From Choanephora cucurbitarum (Eukaryota > Mucoromycota > Mucoromycetes > Mucorales > Choanephoraceae), in the NCBI GenBank assembly GCA_025331435.1, contig JAIWNI010000020.1, positions 186,001-250,000 on the forward strand: DNA of 64,000 nt. The letters run 5' to 3'. The notes under the pieces are model-generated. The model did not search any database. It had not been told where the DNA came from and saw only the letters and a program-made list of their open reading frames with translations. Made by a program: the position numbers and the translations under genes. Positions 1-11,339 of the stretch are shown here, piece by piece. Position 1 is the stretch's first letter; each line of letters starts with the position of its first letter.

Positions 1-264
1 ACCCTTCTCCTCTATATATATACACACACACCCATTCACATATATATCTTTGTTCCTTTTCCGTATTTCCCTCTCTCTCTCTTTATATATATATATATTT
101 ATACTATTTCTTATTCATTATAGATACACCTTTATGGCTTGAAAATAGACGCCAAAATAAAATAAAATAAACCCTCTAGTTGAGAAAAAACAAAATAAGC
201 TATTCGCATATGCATTTTTCTTGATTTAGTATATACAAGCAAGATTGGCATTTGTGATAGAAAA

Positions 265-328
265 GTAACATGTCCGGGGATTGTGAAATGCCAAAAAACC
301 CTAAATTTGGCATTTTCAATCATGTTAC
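265..328. repeat. Imperfect inverted repeat (hairpin) downstream of PKA gene A
   Basis: The left arm (265-295) and right arm (306-328) pair as GTAACATG...ATTGTGAAATGCCAAA against TTTGGCATTTTCAATCATGTTAC. The left arm carries a 7-base insertion, TCCGGGG (273-279). The loop is about 10 bases. It lies about 140 bp past the stop of the kinase gene, so it could be in the 3' flank or mark an old transposon end. Confidence 0.6.
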
Positions 329-470
329 ACAACTCTAAAGTAATCTGTGCGCCCTTCAAGTCTATCAGTCTTTTTGTTACAAACATAGAGAGAAAAACGA
401 GGACAGTTTTTTTTTTCGGTATTTGCAGTTTTAATAATTTACAAGTTTATGTACAATGATGAAATGAGGC

Positions 471-2176
471 TTAAAACTCAGGGAACTTATCTTTATGAAG
501 ATCTTGTTGAGGAATACCATAGGGCTGGAATTCTTCTGGGTACTTGTCGAAATTACTAGCATCACCCTCACCTTTTAGATGAGGAATATGTGGTGGCTTG
601 ATCTTTCTTTGAAGCAACTTCTCAAAATCAAGGGATGCGAACCATTTGTGTTCACGAATATCTAGCCAACCTCGTTTGAGATTGCCGAATCGCTGTGATA
701 GATCTGTGGTCAGTAAATGCTGTAACAAATCTTTGGCTGTAGAGTCAATAGAAGAAGGATATGTGGGTGGTGTCGTTAAAATTTTTTCATAAAGCCTAAA
801 TTGGTTATCATCATAATAAGGTGGATGTCTGAACCAAAAGAGAAAAATACACATAAGTACAACCTATTTATAAGCTTATTATTCTGTCATTGACTCTTAC
901 CCTGCAAGCATCTCGAAAATGAGGACACCAAATGCCCAGTAATCGGCTGCTTTACCGTATCCTTTTGTCTGAATGATTTCAGGAGCCAAGTAGTCTGGAG
1001 TACCACAGAGAGTCCAAGTGATATCTGGAACCTTTTTGGCGAACCCAAAGTCAGTTATCTTGATGTGTCCATGCACATCCAAAAGAAGATTTTCAGGCTT
1101 CAAATCTCGATACACAATTTCTTTGCTATGCAGATATGATAAAGCCAAGAGAACTTCACCGGCATAGAATCTAGCTACTTCATTAGAGAATTTCTATAAT
1201 GAAGTTAGAATATGTCAAGGAAAGCTCTACATCTCGCCATCTTCTGTGTTTACCTTTGATTTTCGAAGGACAGTGAAAAGTTCACCTCCAGGAACGAAAT
1301 CCATTACCATGTAAAGATTTGCAGAATCCTGAAAGCTACCCCATAAATTGACAATAAACGGATGTTGAATACTATTCAAGATGGCACGCTCATTGTTTGT
1401 ATGTTCCACTTGTTTTAGCTTCACAACTTCTGTCTTTTTGAGCACTTTGAGAGCATAGTATCGGTGGTTGATTTTTGACTGAATGAGATGTACTCGGCCA
1501 AACGATCCTGTACCGAGAGTTCTTTGAATGTCAAAATTTTCCAATTTCAGTTGACAGCGCGGGCGTGTAACATCGGAATCATTAAGATCTTGTTGGTCAT
1601 TTGAGTGCTTTTGTGGTTGTTCTTGGGAGTTATTGTCTTGTATGAATGAACCACCTGGAGTTGATGGTGGTGTTGAAGGTAATTGCTCTGGATAAAAAGG
1701 TGCTATGCGTTGTTTAGTTTGATTGACGTCAATATGAATTAGACAGAAAAAAAAATAGAAACTTACTGTATTCAGATCCCGTCCTTGTAGCATGATTCTC
1801 TTTTGTTTCCATTGTGTTATTAGGATAATTTGAATCATGATTGTGATGATTAGATGAATTGGTAGTAGTGGAAATGACACTGGCATTTTCTTGAATAGGC
1901 TCTGTTTGAGTTGGTGGTACTATAGATAATTGTATAAGAAGACGAAATTACAAGGTAATTCTCTCTTTCTTTCTTACCAGGTGGAGGCTCTACATAATCA
2001 TCATTTTTATCATCTTTATATCCAAATACATGGTTTGATATTGCGTTAGTCATTGCATGGAATTTTTGATGGTGGTTTTCATTGCTACTGGTACTGCCAG
2101 ACTTACGGCTTGGGTGTCGGTGAAACGAAAGTCTTGGCTTGGCCTTGTCGACTAGTTTGTTGATAATGGTTGGCAT
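471..2176 (-). CDS. cAMP-dependent protein kinase catalytic subunit (copy A)
   Basis: AGC-family Ser/Thr kinase expected to act downstream of cAMP once freed from the regulatory subunit. Exons, read on the minus strand: 2176-1978, 1919-1767, 1702-1254, 1193-901, 828-471 (483 aa, frames close exactly). A Ser/Pro/Gln-rich N-terminal extension covers about 170 residues. The kinase domain follows: glycine loop GTGSFG (181-186), lysine K203 in [12 protein letters not shown] with D297, DFG at 315-317, and activation-loop Thr 328 in [14 protein letters not shown]. The C-terminal AGC tail ends in FPEF, the FxxF motif typical of PKA. The long N-terminus is characteristic of fungal PKA subunits and makes this copy 130 residues longer than copy B at 34 kb. 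The first two introns, in the extension, are the least certain part of the model. Confidence 0.93.
1724..1731. promoter_or_regulatory. Palindromic CRE-like octamer TGACGTCA inside a PKA intron
   Basis: A perfect TGACGTCA, the consensus bound by CREB/ATF-type bZIP factors, lies in the second intron (1766-1703) of the PKA catalytic gene. An 8-base palindrome is expected by chance about once in a window of this size, so the regulatory reading is only suggestive. Confidence 0.2.
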
Positions 2177-5100
2177 AATTGATAATGAAAGAGAGAAAGA
2201 AAAAACAAAAGAAATTATACATACTTTATAACTTTTTTTTTTGTGTTCAACTGAAACTCGAAAAGGCTGTGTGTGAATAGAGTTTCGGTTTTTGAATTAA
2301 CAGGACTAAACAAGTTTGCATTAACAAAGAAGGGTTTGTATGATGTCTATGCTAGAGTTTATGTCATTCAATTGTTTATATCACTTCTCCTTGTAGTCTA
2401 CCCCTTGTTTTTTGTTTACTCTGGCTTCATTCATGCTTGGTCCATTTGCTCGATTTGCAAAACTTCTCATATTTGTTTATCCACTTTCTTTCTCTCTCTC
2501 TTTAAACCGATATCGCATGACAAAAAAAAAAGTCGAAAACGGATAAAACTTTGTCACTTTGATATTGATAAAGCATTATGTCATTGCAAAAACTCAGCAG
2601 AAGAGCCAATTGGTTGCCTGCTGCCAGTAGATTCATCGCAGCAAGAGTGTGAATGATCTACAAATTTTGCCTTTATCTAATTATGTCAATGTCCTATGTG
2701 GTCATCAAGGTGTTCTTTCAGAGCACTAATTGCTTCACAAATGGCCCTTTTGTCCAGAACTTTTCTCATAGACAAATTCATAAAAGAAACATTATCTTAT
2801 TGAGTTGCAATGCTGAATCCCTAGAGTCAACTCCTGCCTTTCAAGTAACTAGATCATCACCTAGGACTATTCAGTCTCCTAGTTTAACAGGGGGGTTTTC
2901 CCTCTCGCTTAGTCGCTTTTTTTTATATCTCTTCTTCAAATCTATACGTTCTTCATCGCTTCTTTTTTTTTGGATTCTTTAGCTTCTCGAATTCTGACTC
3001 CTACTCTTATCAATTCAAACGCTTCGACTCTTCTTCTTTTTTGTTGTTCCGGGAGAAGCAGCATTGCCATGGTGAATGAACAGACACAAACAATCACTTC
3101 ATATAAAGAGACTGTTACAATGCTTTATTGTTTATTGTGTGCACATAAAGAAGACCTTAAGCCAGGTTGAGAGACTGTCTATTTTGCTGGATAAAGATAA
3201 TCTTCACAAGAATAGATTACTGATGAATTGTGTTAATGCATTGAGAATAGGAGAAAGAGCTTTCAGATTTCAATGGAAAAAAGAAGTTAGATATGTGTAA
3301 TAACTATTTACGTAAAGATTTGCTACGACTATTCATTTTCTTCAAAATGCCATTATATATTCCAAAAAAAAAGGCTTGACTCTAAACACCTCAAACATAT
3401 TACTCTAACAGTATGCAAGAAGAGCCTGGGATGATTGCAAACAAAAGAAGAGCAAGAAACTGCATTTATCAGAGGTTGAGAAGCACTCTTGCAAATTACT
3501 TTTGTTAAAAAGCAAGCCCTAAAGTTTAGACTTGTTAAAAACCTTTTTCATTCATGAAGGCGATTTATAACTCAACATGTACTTAATGTGCTCTTTGTTA
3601 GCTTATTATAAGCCAAAGAGTGTCCTAATGAACCACAAGCTTGATGAACCTAATCTTGATAAGAAAGAAAAGACAAGCTGATGACAAATCTAGTAATAGA
3701 GAAAGGAGAGAAAAAAAACCAGTTACTAGTTTGCCCCCCCCCTCTCAAGTGAATGGTTCAACTGATCCATCAACATCTTTTGGTAATGCTATTTATTAAA
3801 CCTGAAGCTCTCACATTCTCTATCTATATAGCACTATCTTTGTTCTGGTCAAAAATGATGTTAATTGATCGAACAATGTCATAGAATCAAACATTTGTTC
3901 CGTGAAAGACACAAGATTATTATAGGCCTGTGTCTCTGACGTATGAAAGCTTGAAGTTATCAATCGGATCTTATGTGGCACCATTGTATAGCCATTTTAC
4001 TAAGTGAAAGCATCTAACCTAGAACAGAACTTTATTGAAGAAGGGCCTGTTTTTTAACTTATAATTCCTTGTGACAACAACAAAAGCCATGCTATCTATT
4101 CTTTTCTTTTTCTACTTGATTCATTCCAGGTCAGGCTATCTTAAAGCTGGTCGAATTGAATTGAATTTCTAGTTAGAAATTACCTGAAAAGGAGAACATC
4201 AAATGACATGGTCTGGTGATTACTCTTATCTTGCTTTCTTTGTCTGCTTATTGAAAGGAACCGTAAGCATTCTAGAGCTTTACTCGTTGTCGAGTTCTTG
4301 GAGAACAATTCAACAGCTCGTAAAAAAACATGGCCAGCAAGTCATTCGATGACTGTTCTCATAGAGATAAAATACAGGACTTCTGATGCTTTTAAAGTAG
4401 CCTGACATTATTGAGTCTTGCTGTTGTACTGTGTATTGCCGCACGTAATATGTTGACTTCTTTCTGATGCTTTCTAGATAGTAAAAGGTGATTAAAGTTG
4501 GCAATTAGTATTGTTTCTAGGCTTAGATGCAGTAGCCTTATCTTCAAAAGGGGGATCATGTTGATAATTGCAAGTTGCTCCATGAAGTTGTCATATCATG
4601 GAGAGTAAAAAGTTCAAAATAGTGTCACTTGAAGAAAGTAGGTCTGTCTTAAAGTTTTCTCTTGACAATAAAATAACTGCTAAGCTAGACTGATACTAAC
4701 CTATGACTGAAATACCATTGCAGCTCTCATTTAACTCTACTGTACATGTAATCGTGGAAAAAAACGCTTTTCTCTTCAGCACATTGTCAAGCTATAGCCT
4801 TATTTTAAGCTCCCTTATACTGATTTCCAATTGTGATTGGCCATCATACCTCCTTATCTACAGACATAAAATAATTAGCCCTGAAGTTTTTACAGGAACC
4901 ATCGGGCTCTGAATAGTATTATTTTATTTATTTATTTTGTTACACCATTGATACAGGCACAAAATAGTGCATATAACATGTATATTCTGATATCCTAACT
5001 CCAAGGAAACAAGAATAACGCGCATATGTTCTGATTACATACATTAGAACAGGAGTCATAAAGAAGATTTTCAAAAGTAGCCAGTCTATAGAAATAGAAA

Positions 5101-5371
5101 GCACAAAGAAAACACGACTTGAATAAACAAAAACGGTAGCATGGTTGCACACGACATTTCATTAGAAAACAACCATAGTTTGACAGACGAAAAAAAAAAA
5201 TAGAGAAAATAAGGTATGCATATGGGTTAATATTAATAAATGTTGTGCAATCAATTAAGGGCAGACTTTTTCTTTTTTTTCTCTTTCTTTCTTTCTTTTT
5301 TTTCTTGACTTATATACCTTTATCATTATCCTCTCACCCCCCCTGTTTCACATAACAAAATAGTTCATAAG
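2177..5371. other. Intergenic, no gene recognised
   Basis: Between the divergent PKA gene A and the unknown gene at 5.4 kb there are only short unrelated reading frames without family resemblance or consistent splice signals. Pyrimidine-rich stretches lie just upstream of both start codons, and a C-run at about 3727 is the main low-complexity feature. Confidence 0.6.
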
Positions 5372-6277
5372 ATGGATACAGTCAAACCTAAGCGTTTCTC
5401 ATTTTCAGGTTTTGGTAGTAGTTTATCACGAAGTTTATCGTTCAGCAGTACCAAGAGCAAAGACGAAGATCCAGGTCTTCCTTCACCACCCAGTGAAGAC
5501 GAATTGAGAAAGAATAAGAGAACTCAAAAGACAAAAAGTCTGTACATAAAGTCCTTCAGGAGATCGACTGGAGACACACCCAAGACAACCTTTGACCCCT
5601 CAGAGGCCAATCAACCTAACAGTAAAGAAGTCAAGAACGCTATTCGACGATCCCTATCAGCCGTACTCTATGCTACTCCGCACGCTTCAAGTGAGAATAC
5701 CAACAAACTGGTGCCTATCTTGGTAACATCCGACCTCTCAGATTCAGTGGGTGGCATCATGATCAGTGAACCTGGAAAGAGTCAAGACGAAGAAGTGATC
5801 AACAAAAAAGAAAAGAAGAAAGCGGTTGAATACGACAATACATTGGAAATCTTTTCAAACAAACAGAACGATGCAGTAACCATTTTGTGGCAGGGATATG
5901 GTTACACTGTGCAGTATGATCGCGAGGCACTGGAGGTAGCTTCTGAGATACTACAGGAGGAAGAAAACGTGACAGACACACCGCACTATCTGGAATCGCG
6001 TTTTGAAAAAGAAGTATGGACGTCGTATCGAGGCTTGATTCATCCATTACATCTGTTCGAGGCAAAAGAGGAGGTGGTAGACCGAGGCCGATGGGCGGGA
6101 CTTGGTGTTTCTGAGTTAAGACGGTATTACGATAACTATGGGTCAATGATGTTGAAAATCCGAGAAACTCGAATGATTCAGCAACAAAGGCAATACCATT
6201 GTCTTACCGATGTTAACAAAGAATGGATTATTATGTCACCTACTGAAGCAGAACGAAAAGTGGATGACATGTCCTGA
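5372..6277 (+). CDS. Unrecognised protein, 301 aa, basic Ser-rich N-terminus
   Basis: A single uninterrupted frame with a good start (CATAAGATGG after a T/C-rich leader). Function not recognised. Residues 1-90 are Ser/Lys/Arg-rich and look disordered, with repeated SFS/SLSRSLSFSS stretches that would suit basophilic kinases. The region from about 160 looks folded, with many Trp and Tyr residues (ILWQGYGYTVQYD; RFEKEVWTSYRGLIHP) and a charged helical tail. No signal peptide, membrane segment or zinc motif is seen. Its length, codon regularity and amino-acid composition support real coding. It is probably restricted to this fungal lineage. Confidence 0.8.
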   Translation: MDTVKPKRFSFSGFGSSLSRSLSFSSTKSKDEDPGLPSPPSEDELRKNKRTQKTKSLYIKSFRRSTGDTPKTTFDPSEANQPNSKEVKNAIRRSLSAVLYATPHASSENTNKLVPILVTSDLSDSVGGIMISEPGKSQDEEVINKKEKKKAVEYDNTLEIFSNKQNDAVTILWQGYGYTVQYDREALEVASEILQEEENVTDTPHYLESRFEKEVWTSYRGLIHPLHLFEAKEEVVDRGRWAGLGVSELRRYYDNYGSMMLKIRETRMIQQQRQYHCLTDVNKEWIIMSPTEAERKVDDMS

Positions 6278-6795
6278 TTTGGGTACTTTCCATATGGGGC
6301 TACCCATTCCAAAAAAACAAGGAAGCTTTTTATATTTCCCTTATTTAATAGACTACAAACATACCTTAAGGCTCTTGAAGTCATCTGTTTCTTTTTATTG
6401 TTTTGACAAAAATAAAGAGTACGACCTAATTTGTACATGCGTAACTTTACCCTTTAGCAAACGAGAGTTGTTGTCTCTCTGTAAACCTTAAAAAAAAAAC
6501 TCTGTACTAGTTTCACTACACAATAAAAAAAAATGAGATACTGATTGGAATGTGTTTAAAGAAAACCTACCCGACGCTTTCTTTATTAACCTCTCTTTGT
6601 TTTCTTTTCTACAAAAGAAAAACCGTTAAATTAGTTTTACAATGGGAATGTAAGGCAGATAAGCTTTTTCTTTTTCTTGGGACGTTTTCCAAGTATAAAG
6701 CAAGAAGAAAGCAATGGTATGATTGTTTTTATTCCTTGTAATTTGAAGAATAGAACAAATAAAGTAGAGAGAACTTCTTCTGATAGTACATGAAA
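6278..6795. other. Convergent 3' flanks
   Basis: This is the 3' region between the plus-strand unknown gene and the minus-strand HsbA-like gene. It holds AATAAA-like signals (e.g. around 6521 and 6758) and A-runs. No further gene is seen. Confidence 0.6.
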
Positions 6796-7494
6796 CTAGA
6801 TCATTAACTGAGGACTGAAAGCTGCCATCACATTAAGGAAACCACCATTCATTTGGCCTGTGAGTTGAGAGGCCATGGCATGACGGATAGTAGGAGCACT
6901 TTGTAAGATACAGACGTTCAGCTTATCGATATTATGATAGAGCTTTTGTACGTCTGCTGCCAACAAGGGCTTTAACATGGGCAATTGATCCAACTGTGCT
7001 TGTTTTCCAGTGATGGAAGACAAAGTGGCGATGACTTCAGGTGTGAGTGTACTGAGACTCTGGAGAATGGCATCAATATGTTCATTGGCCAATACTGCTT
7101 GCTTCTTGCTACCACCGGCTGCACAACATGATCTTGCAACCTTACCAATCACTTTTTCCAAGTTCTCAATCTTTGTACCAATGAGGGCAGCACCCTCTTG
7201 ACTTTCTTCACTTGAAAAGCCATCTACCTAATGAATGAAAGAAGTTGAATTGTCTTGATGTCTTTGGTTTGATGGTTACTTACATCCAATCGTACACTAC
7301 GGAGTTCTGCAGCAGCAAGTCGCATATTGTCTGTACATTTACCTACTGCTTGATGAACATTTAATTTTTTCTCAGCAGTCGTCTTTGCAGCATGAACTAA
7401 ATTCATTTTAATGAGTGAATGGCAATCCTTTTATTGTATTCAAATTACCTGACAAAGCCGAAAATGCAATGACGATCAAAGTAGAGAAACGCAT
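6796..7494 (-). CDS. Secreted HsbA-like (hydrophobic surface-binding) protein
   Basis: Exons on the minus strand: 7494-7449, 7396-7284, 7227-6796 (196 aa). The start at 7494 was chosen because it yields a clean signal peptide (MRFSTLIVIAFSALS, then VHA) joined in frame to the body. The mature part is predicted all-helical, with the pattern of the HsbA / cell-wall mannoprotein family. Near its centre is LTPEVIATLSSITGKQAQ, followed by LLAADVQKLYHNIDKL and a stretch beginning QSAP. Members of the family are secreted or wall-associated and were first described as binding hydrophobic surfaces to help recruit hydrolases. Two Cys pairs (CCAA, and single Cys near the N- and C-terminal helices) are unusual for the family. 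Assignment is by pattern only. Confidence 0.72.
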
Positions 7495-8899
7495 TTTGTT
7501 TTTCTTTACAAAACAAAAAAAAAGAAAAAGAACAAAGAAGTTTATTAGCTTTAAAAGTAGGCAGATCAATGGAATTATAAGCTTTTACAGAAGGCATATT
7601 CTTGAAAACTGTAACATTCTGAGGTTGAAATGAATAGAGCCACAATGCAAAGAAAAACATTCCAGCTCTTTTTACTAAAGTTTATTTGCGTCAATATTGA
7701 CAACAATCTTAGGAGGTAGACAATAGTTAATTAAACATCTTTGCCTTAGGTTCACAACACTAACTTTCATTGGCAAACCCATCATAAGCATGTTTCCTTC
7801 TTGGAACAGAGATTGCTTTTGATGAAAATGAAAAGAGAAAAGGAAGATTTTAGTCAAAGATGGAAAGGAACATGCCTCTAAACTCAAAATACGGTAAGGA
7901 GCTTCTTTAAGAAAAAAAGGCATTTTTCTTTGTTATTTAAAGTAGCTTTCGAAAGGAAACATTTTCAGAAACTTTTTAAATAGAACCGAGAAAGAATATG
8001 GCCTTTTGAAGTCGGCCAGTATGCTAAAGACTTGAGTTTATAAAGTAAGTTGCTTGAACTTGTTCAATATAAGAGTTGCATCTTCTAAGGAACAATGAGC
8101 ACGCTAAGCGGCTATGGTAAACCTACCGTACTTGAAGCACATCAGAAAGACCCTCCTATGCTATTTAGAACACTAAGAGTCCGAATAAAGAAAGGGTTAC
8201 AAGTTCTCAACATACGTATGCCTATAACTAAATGAGTTATACTGTAACTGCCAATTACAAAAAAAAAAAAAGATGTTCTGGATCAGTCAATGTATTTCTT
8301 TCATAAACAATAGGATTGACTTGTTGAAAAGACAGGTAAACACATCTGTATAACGCTTACTCTGTTAAAATTGGCTTAAGATTAGACTCAACCCTAGAGT
8401 GCCATCTATAAAAAAACGAGATTTTGCTTCTGGGCATAAACACAAAGCGTTTGCAATTCGTGTGGCCTAGACAAGAGCATGCTCAAGTAGTACAATGCAT
8501 CAGACTTATTTAGTAAAATCTCATTTCTCTGTTGGTCTAGTCCAAACCACCATAGCCCACACACTCTATTGACAGCAAACTTCTGGAACCTGTTTCAAAG
8601 AGCTGTTGATTGGATAGGAAATTGATTGTTGTTGATCAAATAAACTTTACTTTATAGACTCATGTTCTGTTCCTGATCATAAAAATAAAAAAGGGCGTAA
8701 AAATGTGATTCTAATAATAACATGAATGACATCAGTTCTATTCAGAAGAAGGCCAATATGAACGAGTTTAAGACTCCACAATAGGGGGGGGGGGGGGAGT
8801 GTATACTTCACTTGAGCCTAGAAGTGGTTGTGTTTAATTGGCAATTAACAAAATATTCAATTTCAGAAAGCTTTTTTTTTTTGTATTAAAAATAGACTA
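7495..8899. other. Intergenic with a 14-base G run
   Basis: This is the region between the HsbA-like gene start and the antiporter stop codon. It contains a G14 run at 8784-8797 and several A-runs. An 82-codon frame at 7675-7923 on the minus strand shows no family resemblance and was not called. Confidence 0.55.
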
Positions 8900-11023
8900 T
8901 TATGCTAATTTCTCTGCATCACCTAGACTGACAGAGATAACATCATGATGGTGAGTTAATTCTGAGTGATCATGACGATTTGATTTGGCTGTCATCTTGA
9001 GCAAGAGAGGTGTGGCAATGAGTGTGATGGAAGTGGTGGCCAACAAGAGATAATAGACCTCACGCGAGATAATCGATAGCTGTTTGGCTCGTGAGGCCAA
9101 CACGAATCCAAACTCAGATATCTGAGAGAGAGCAACGGCCATGACGGATGATTTATGGAGATCGAACCGAAAGAGGTAAAGGATGATACAGGCTGCAATG
9201 TACTTGAAGCCAATCACACCACCAGCCAGTGTCAACAAGACCATGACTTCAGATGCCAGAAAGGAAGGGTAGACATGGAGACCGATGGCCGCAAAGAAGA
9301 GAGAGGCAAACAAGTCCCGAACAGGCTCGATGACAGCAATCGAAATCTCAAACATGCCCTTACGCGAACGAATGATGACACCTGCAGCAAAGCAACCGAG
9401 TTCCATGCCCAAGCCTAGATAGTCTGACAGAATAAGCATGCTCATACAGATGGCAACTGTGCCCAGCAGCATCAACTCATGGTTTGTCTGGATCGACTGA
9501 ACAGGCACACGAGGCATGAGAACAATAAGGAAGCAGACAAGACCAAAAATGGTAAATGACATAGCTGTCCTTATGATCGCAAAGACCACTTGCATACCTG
9601 ATTTAGAAAGAGCAGGCATTATGGCCTACAACGACAGGTGTAAGTGAATAGAATGAAACAGGACTGTTGACTTACCAACATAAAGCCCAACAAGACATCT
9701 TGCATGACCAATAATCCATACAGATGATCCAATTGATCCAATCGAATGCATTTGACAACAACAGCTGTACTGCTTAGACTGATACAGGCACCCACAAAGA
9801 CAGCCTCCTTGGTATCTGCACCAATGACATAGCCCATCAGTGCAAAGAAGAGCACGGTGACCATCAAGATCGTCATGGCACCCCCCAATGCCAATTGCCA
9901 CATTTTTTTAATTTTCTCAATAGAAAATTCTAGGCCGAGTACAAAGAGGATAAAGACAACACCCAATTGAGCTAATGTTTCAATCTGAATGATTTCCTAT
10001 AATAAACAATAGATCAGTATGATGGATCATCTCTCTGTCTTTTTTTCTTTTACTTTGATCCTATTGAATCCTGAAGGTCCTACTAAAATACCAGCCAAAA
10101 TATAACCAAAGAAAGCTAACATGATCTTAGTCTATAATACACATACAATAGATAGATTCTTTTTTACCAGGCAATCCAATCCAAGTAAACATCCATCCAA
10201 GCATAAAGGAAGGAATCAACAAGAGAATAAGGTCATGAATCAATTGGGTATCTAGATGGAAGGTCAATCAGGGCTATTCAATTATGTACACACACATACC
10301 TTCTATGATCACAGTGGTATCAAAGGGCTTCATCATCACATATTCATTGTTATCTTGGTCCACTAAACTAGCCACCTTTTCATCCTCTTGATTCAATTTC
10401 AAGACAGTCTCAATACGAGCATCATCCAAGGAAAACATCATATTGGCCTGTTTCATGTCATTTTCCAGCTGATCTGCATTATCGCTTACTTCTTTCAGCA
10501 TGGTGTGTATCACCTGCATCATTAATTCATCGTCCACAGGCTGATTTGCATGAAAGCGGTGTACAGACTCTGCCACTGATCTGTATTTCTGGTGTGAGAC
10601 CTTAATGGCTTTTTGAAACTCAAAGGCCAATGTCAATGCTGGACTTTTAAAATCATAAGAAGATCGAAAAGGTGGCTGACTGACAGTTTGATCGTATACC
10701 TGTAGTATGCCCAACACAAAGGATTCAAATGCCTCAAAATCATCCAATTTCACACCTGCCAATGCATACAGTTCATCTCTTTCTTGTCCATGAACAGCCT
10801 CGATACTCTGGTACAGTTGGTTCTTTTTGATCTCCAGTGCTTGTTTATGTTCAGCCCCTTTTTGAAGCATATCCACTATCTTGTCTGCATTGGTCAATAC
10901 AAGTGCCTAAGTCTATGTCAGTTCATAGTGTCATTGGCGTCTTATTTCTTTTACCGGTAAAGAAGACGGCTCTGCACGTGTAAAACCGAGGAGTAATAAA
11001 AATAATAATAATAGAGGGAGCAT
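8900..11023 (-). CDS. CPA2-family K+(Na+)/H+ antiporter with secreted N-terminal domain (TMCO3/KefB-like)
   Basis: Exons on the minus strand: 11023-10955, 10906-10300, 10251-10168, 10115-10054, 9996-9676, 9625-8900 (622 aa, frames close). The start at 11023 gives a hydrophobic signal peptide (MLPLLLLFLLLLGFTRA). Residues 24-225 form a helical, charged luminal/extracellular domain. From about 230 there are roughly a dozen membrane helices with CPA2 hallmarks: LPAFFGYILAGILVGPSG, LFVLGLEFS, and VGACISLSSTAVVVK. The acceptor at 10116/10115 was chosen over a nearer AG because only it restores LPAFFGYILAG. There is no C-terminal TrkA/NAD-binding domain, as in eukaryotic TMCO3 and plant KEA4-6 proteins. 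Probable role: cation/proton exchange in an endomembrane compartment. Confidence 0.9.
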
Positions 11024-11339
11024 GTATAAATGTGGCAAAATTAAAAAAAAAAAAAAAAAGAAAAAATTATATAGATATATATCATTCATAGAGATCTGCT
11101 CCAATCAAATTCATCCTCCCTTTTTAAGTGACGCAAGAATGCCTAGAAGTGAAAGTGAATCTATTTAAGGAAACACCTGTTCTTTAGGAAAACTACTTCT
11201 TGTCTCCTTATTGTAAACTATAGAAAAGCACGTTTTTTTTTATTTCTTACACTAAAATTAAAAAAAAAAAGTATATATAAAGACTTCATTTATTCTATTT
11301 TCTTTTTTTTCTTTCACTTTATTTTTATTCAATTCAGCT
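11024..11339. promoter_or_regulatory. Shared divergent promoter region, antiporter / Ran1-like kinase
   Basis: These 316 bp separate the divergent start codons of the antiporter (minus) and the kinase (plus). An A18-type run lies near 11042, and TATATATAA at 11272-11280 lies about 60 bp upstream of the kinase ATG, where a TATA box would sit. Confidence 0.45.

Noticed and set aside
2273..3300. Overlapping short plus-strand frames
   Set aside because: Phe/Leu/Ser composition typical of T-rich DNA. No consistent splice signals or motifs.
7675..7923. An 82-codon frame on the minus strand upstream of the HsbA-like gene
   Set aside because: No signal peptide, no family resemblance, low-complexity Phe/Leu stretch. 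Could not be joined to neighbouring exons.
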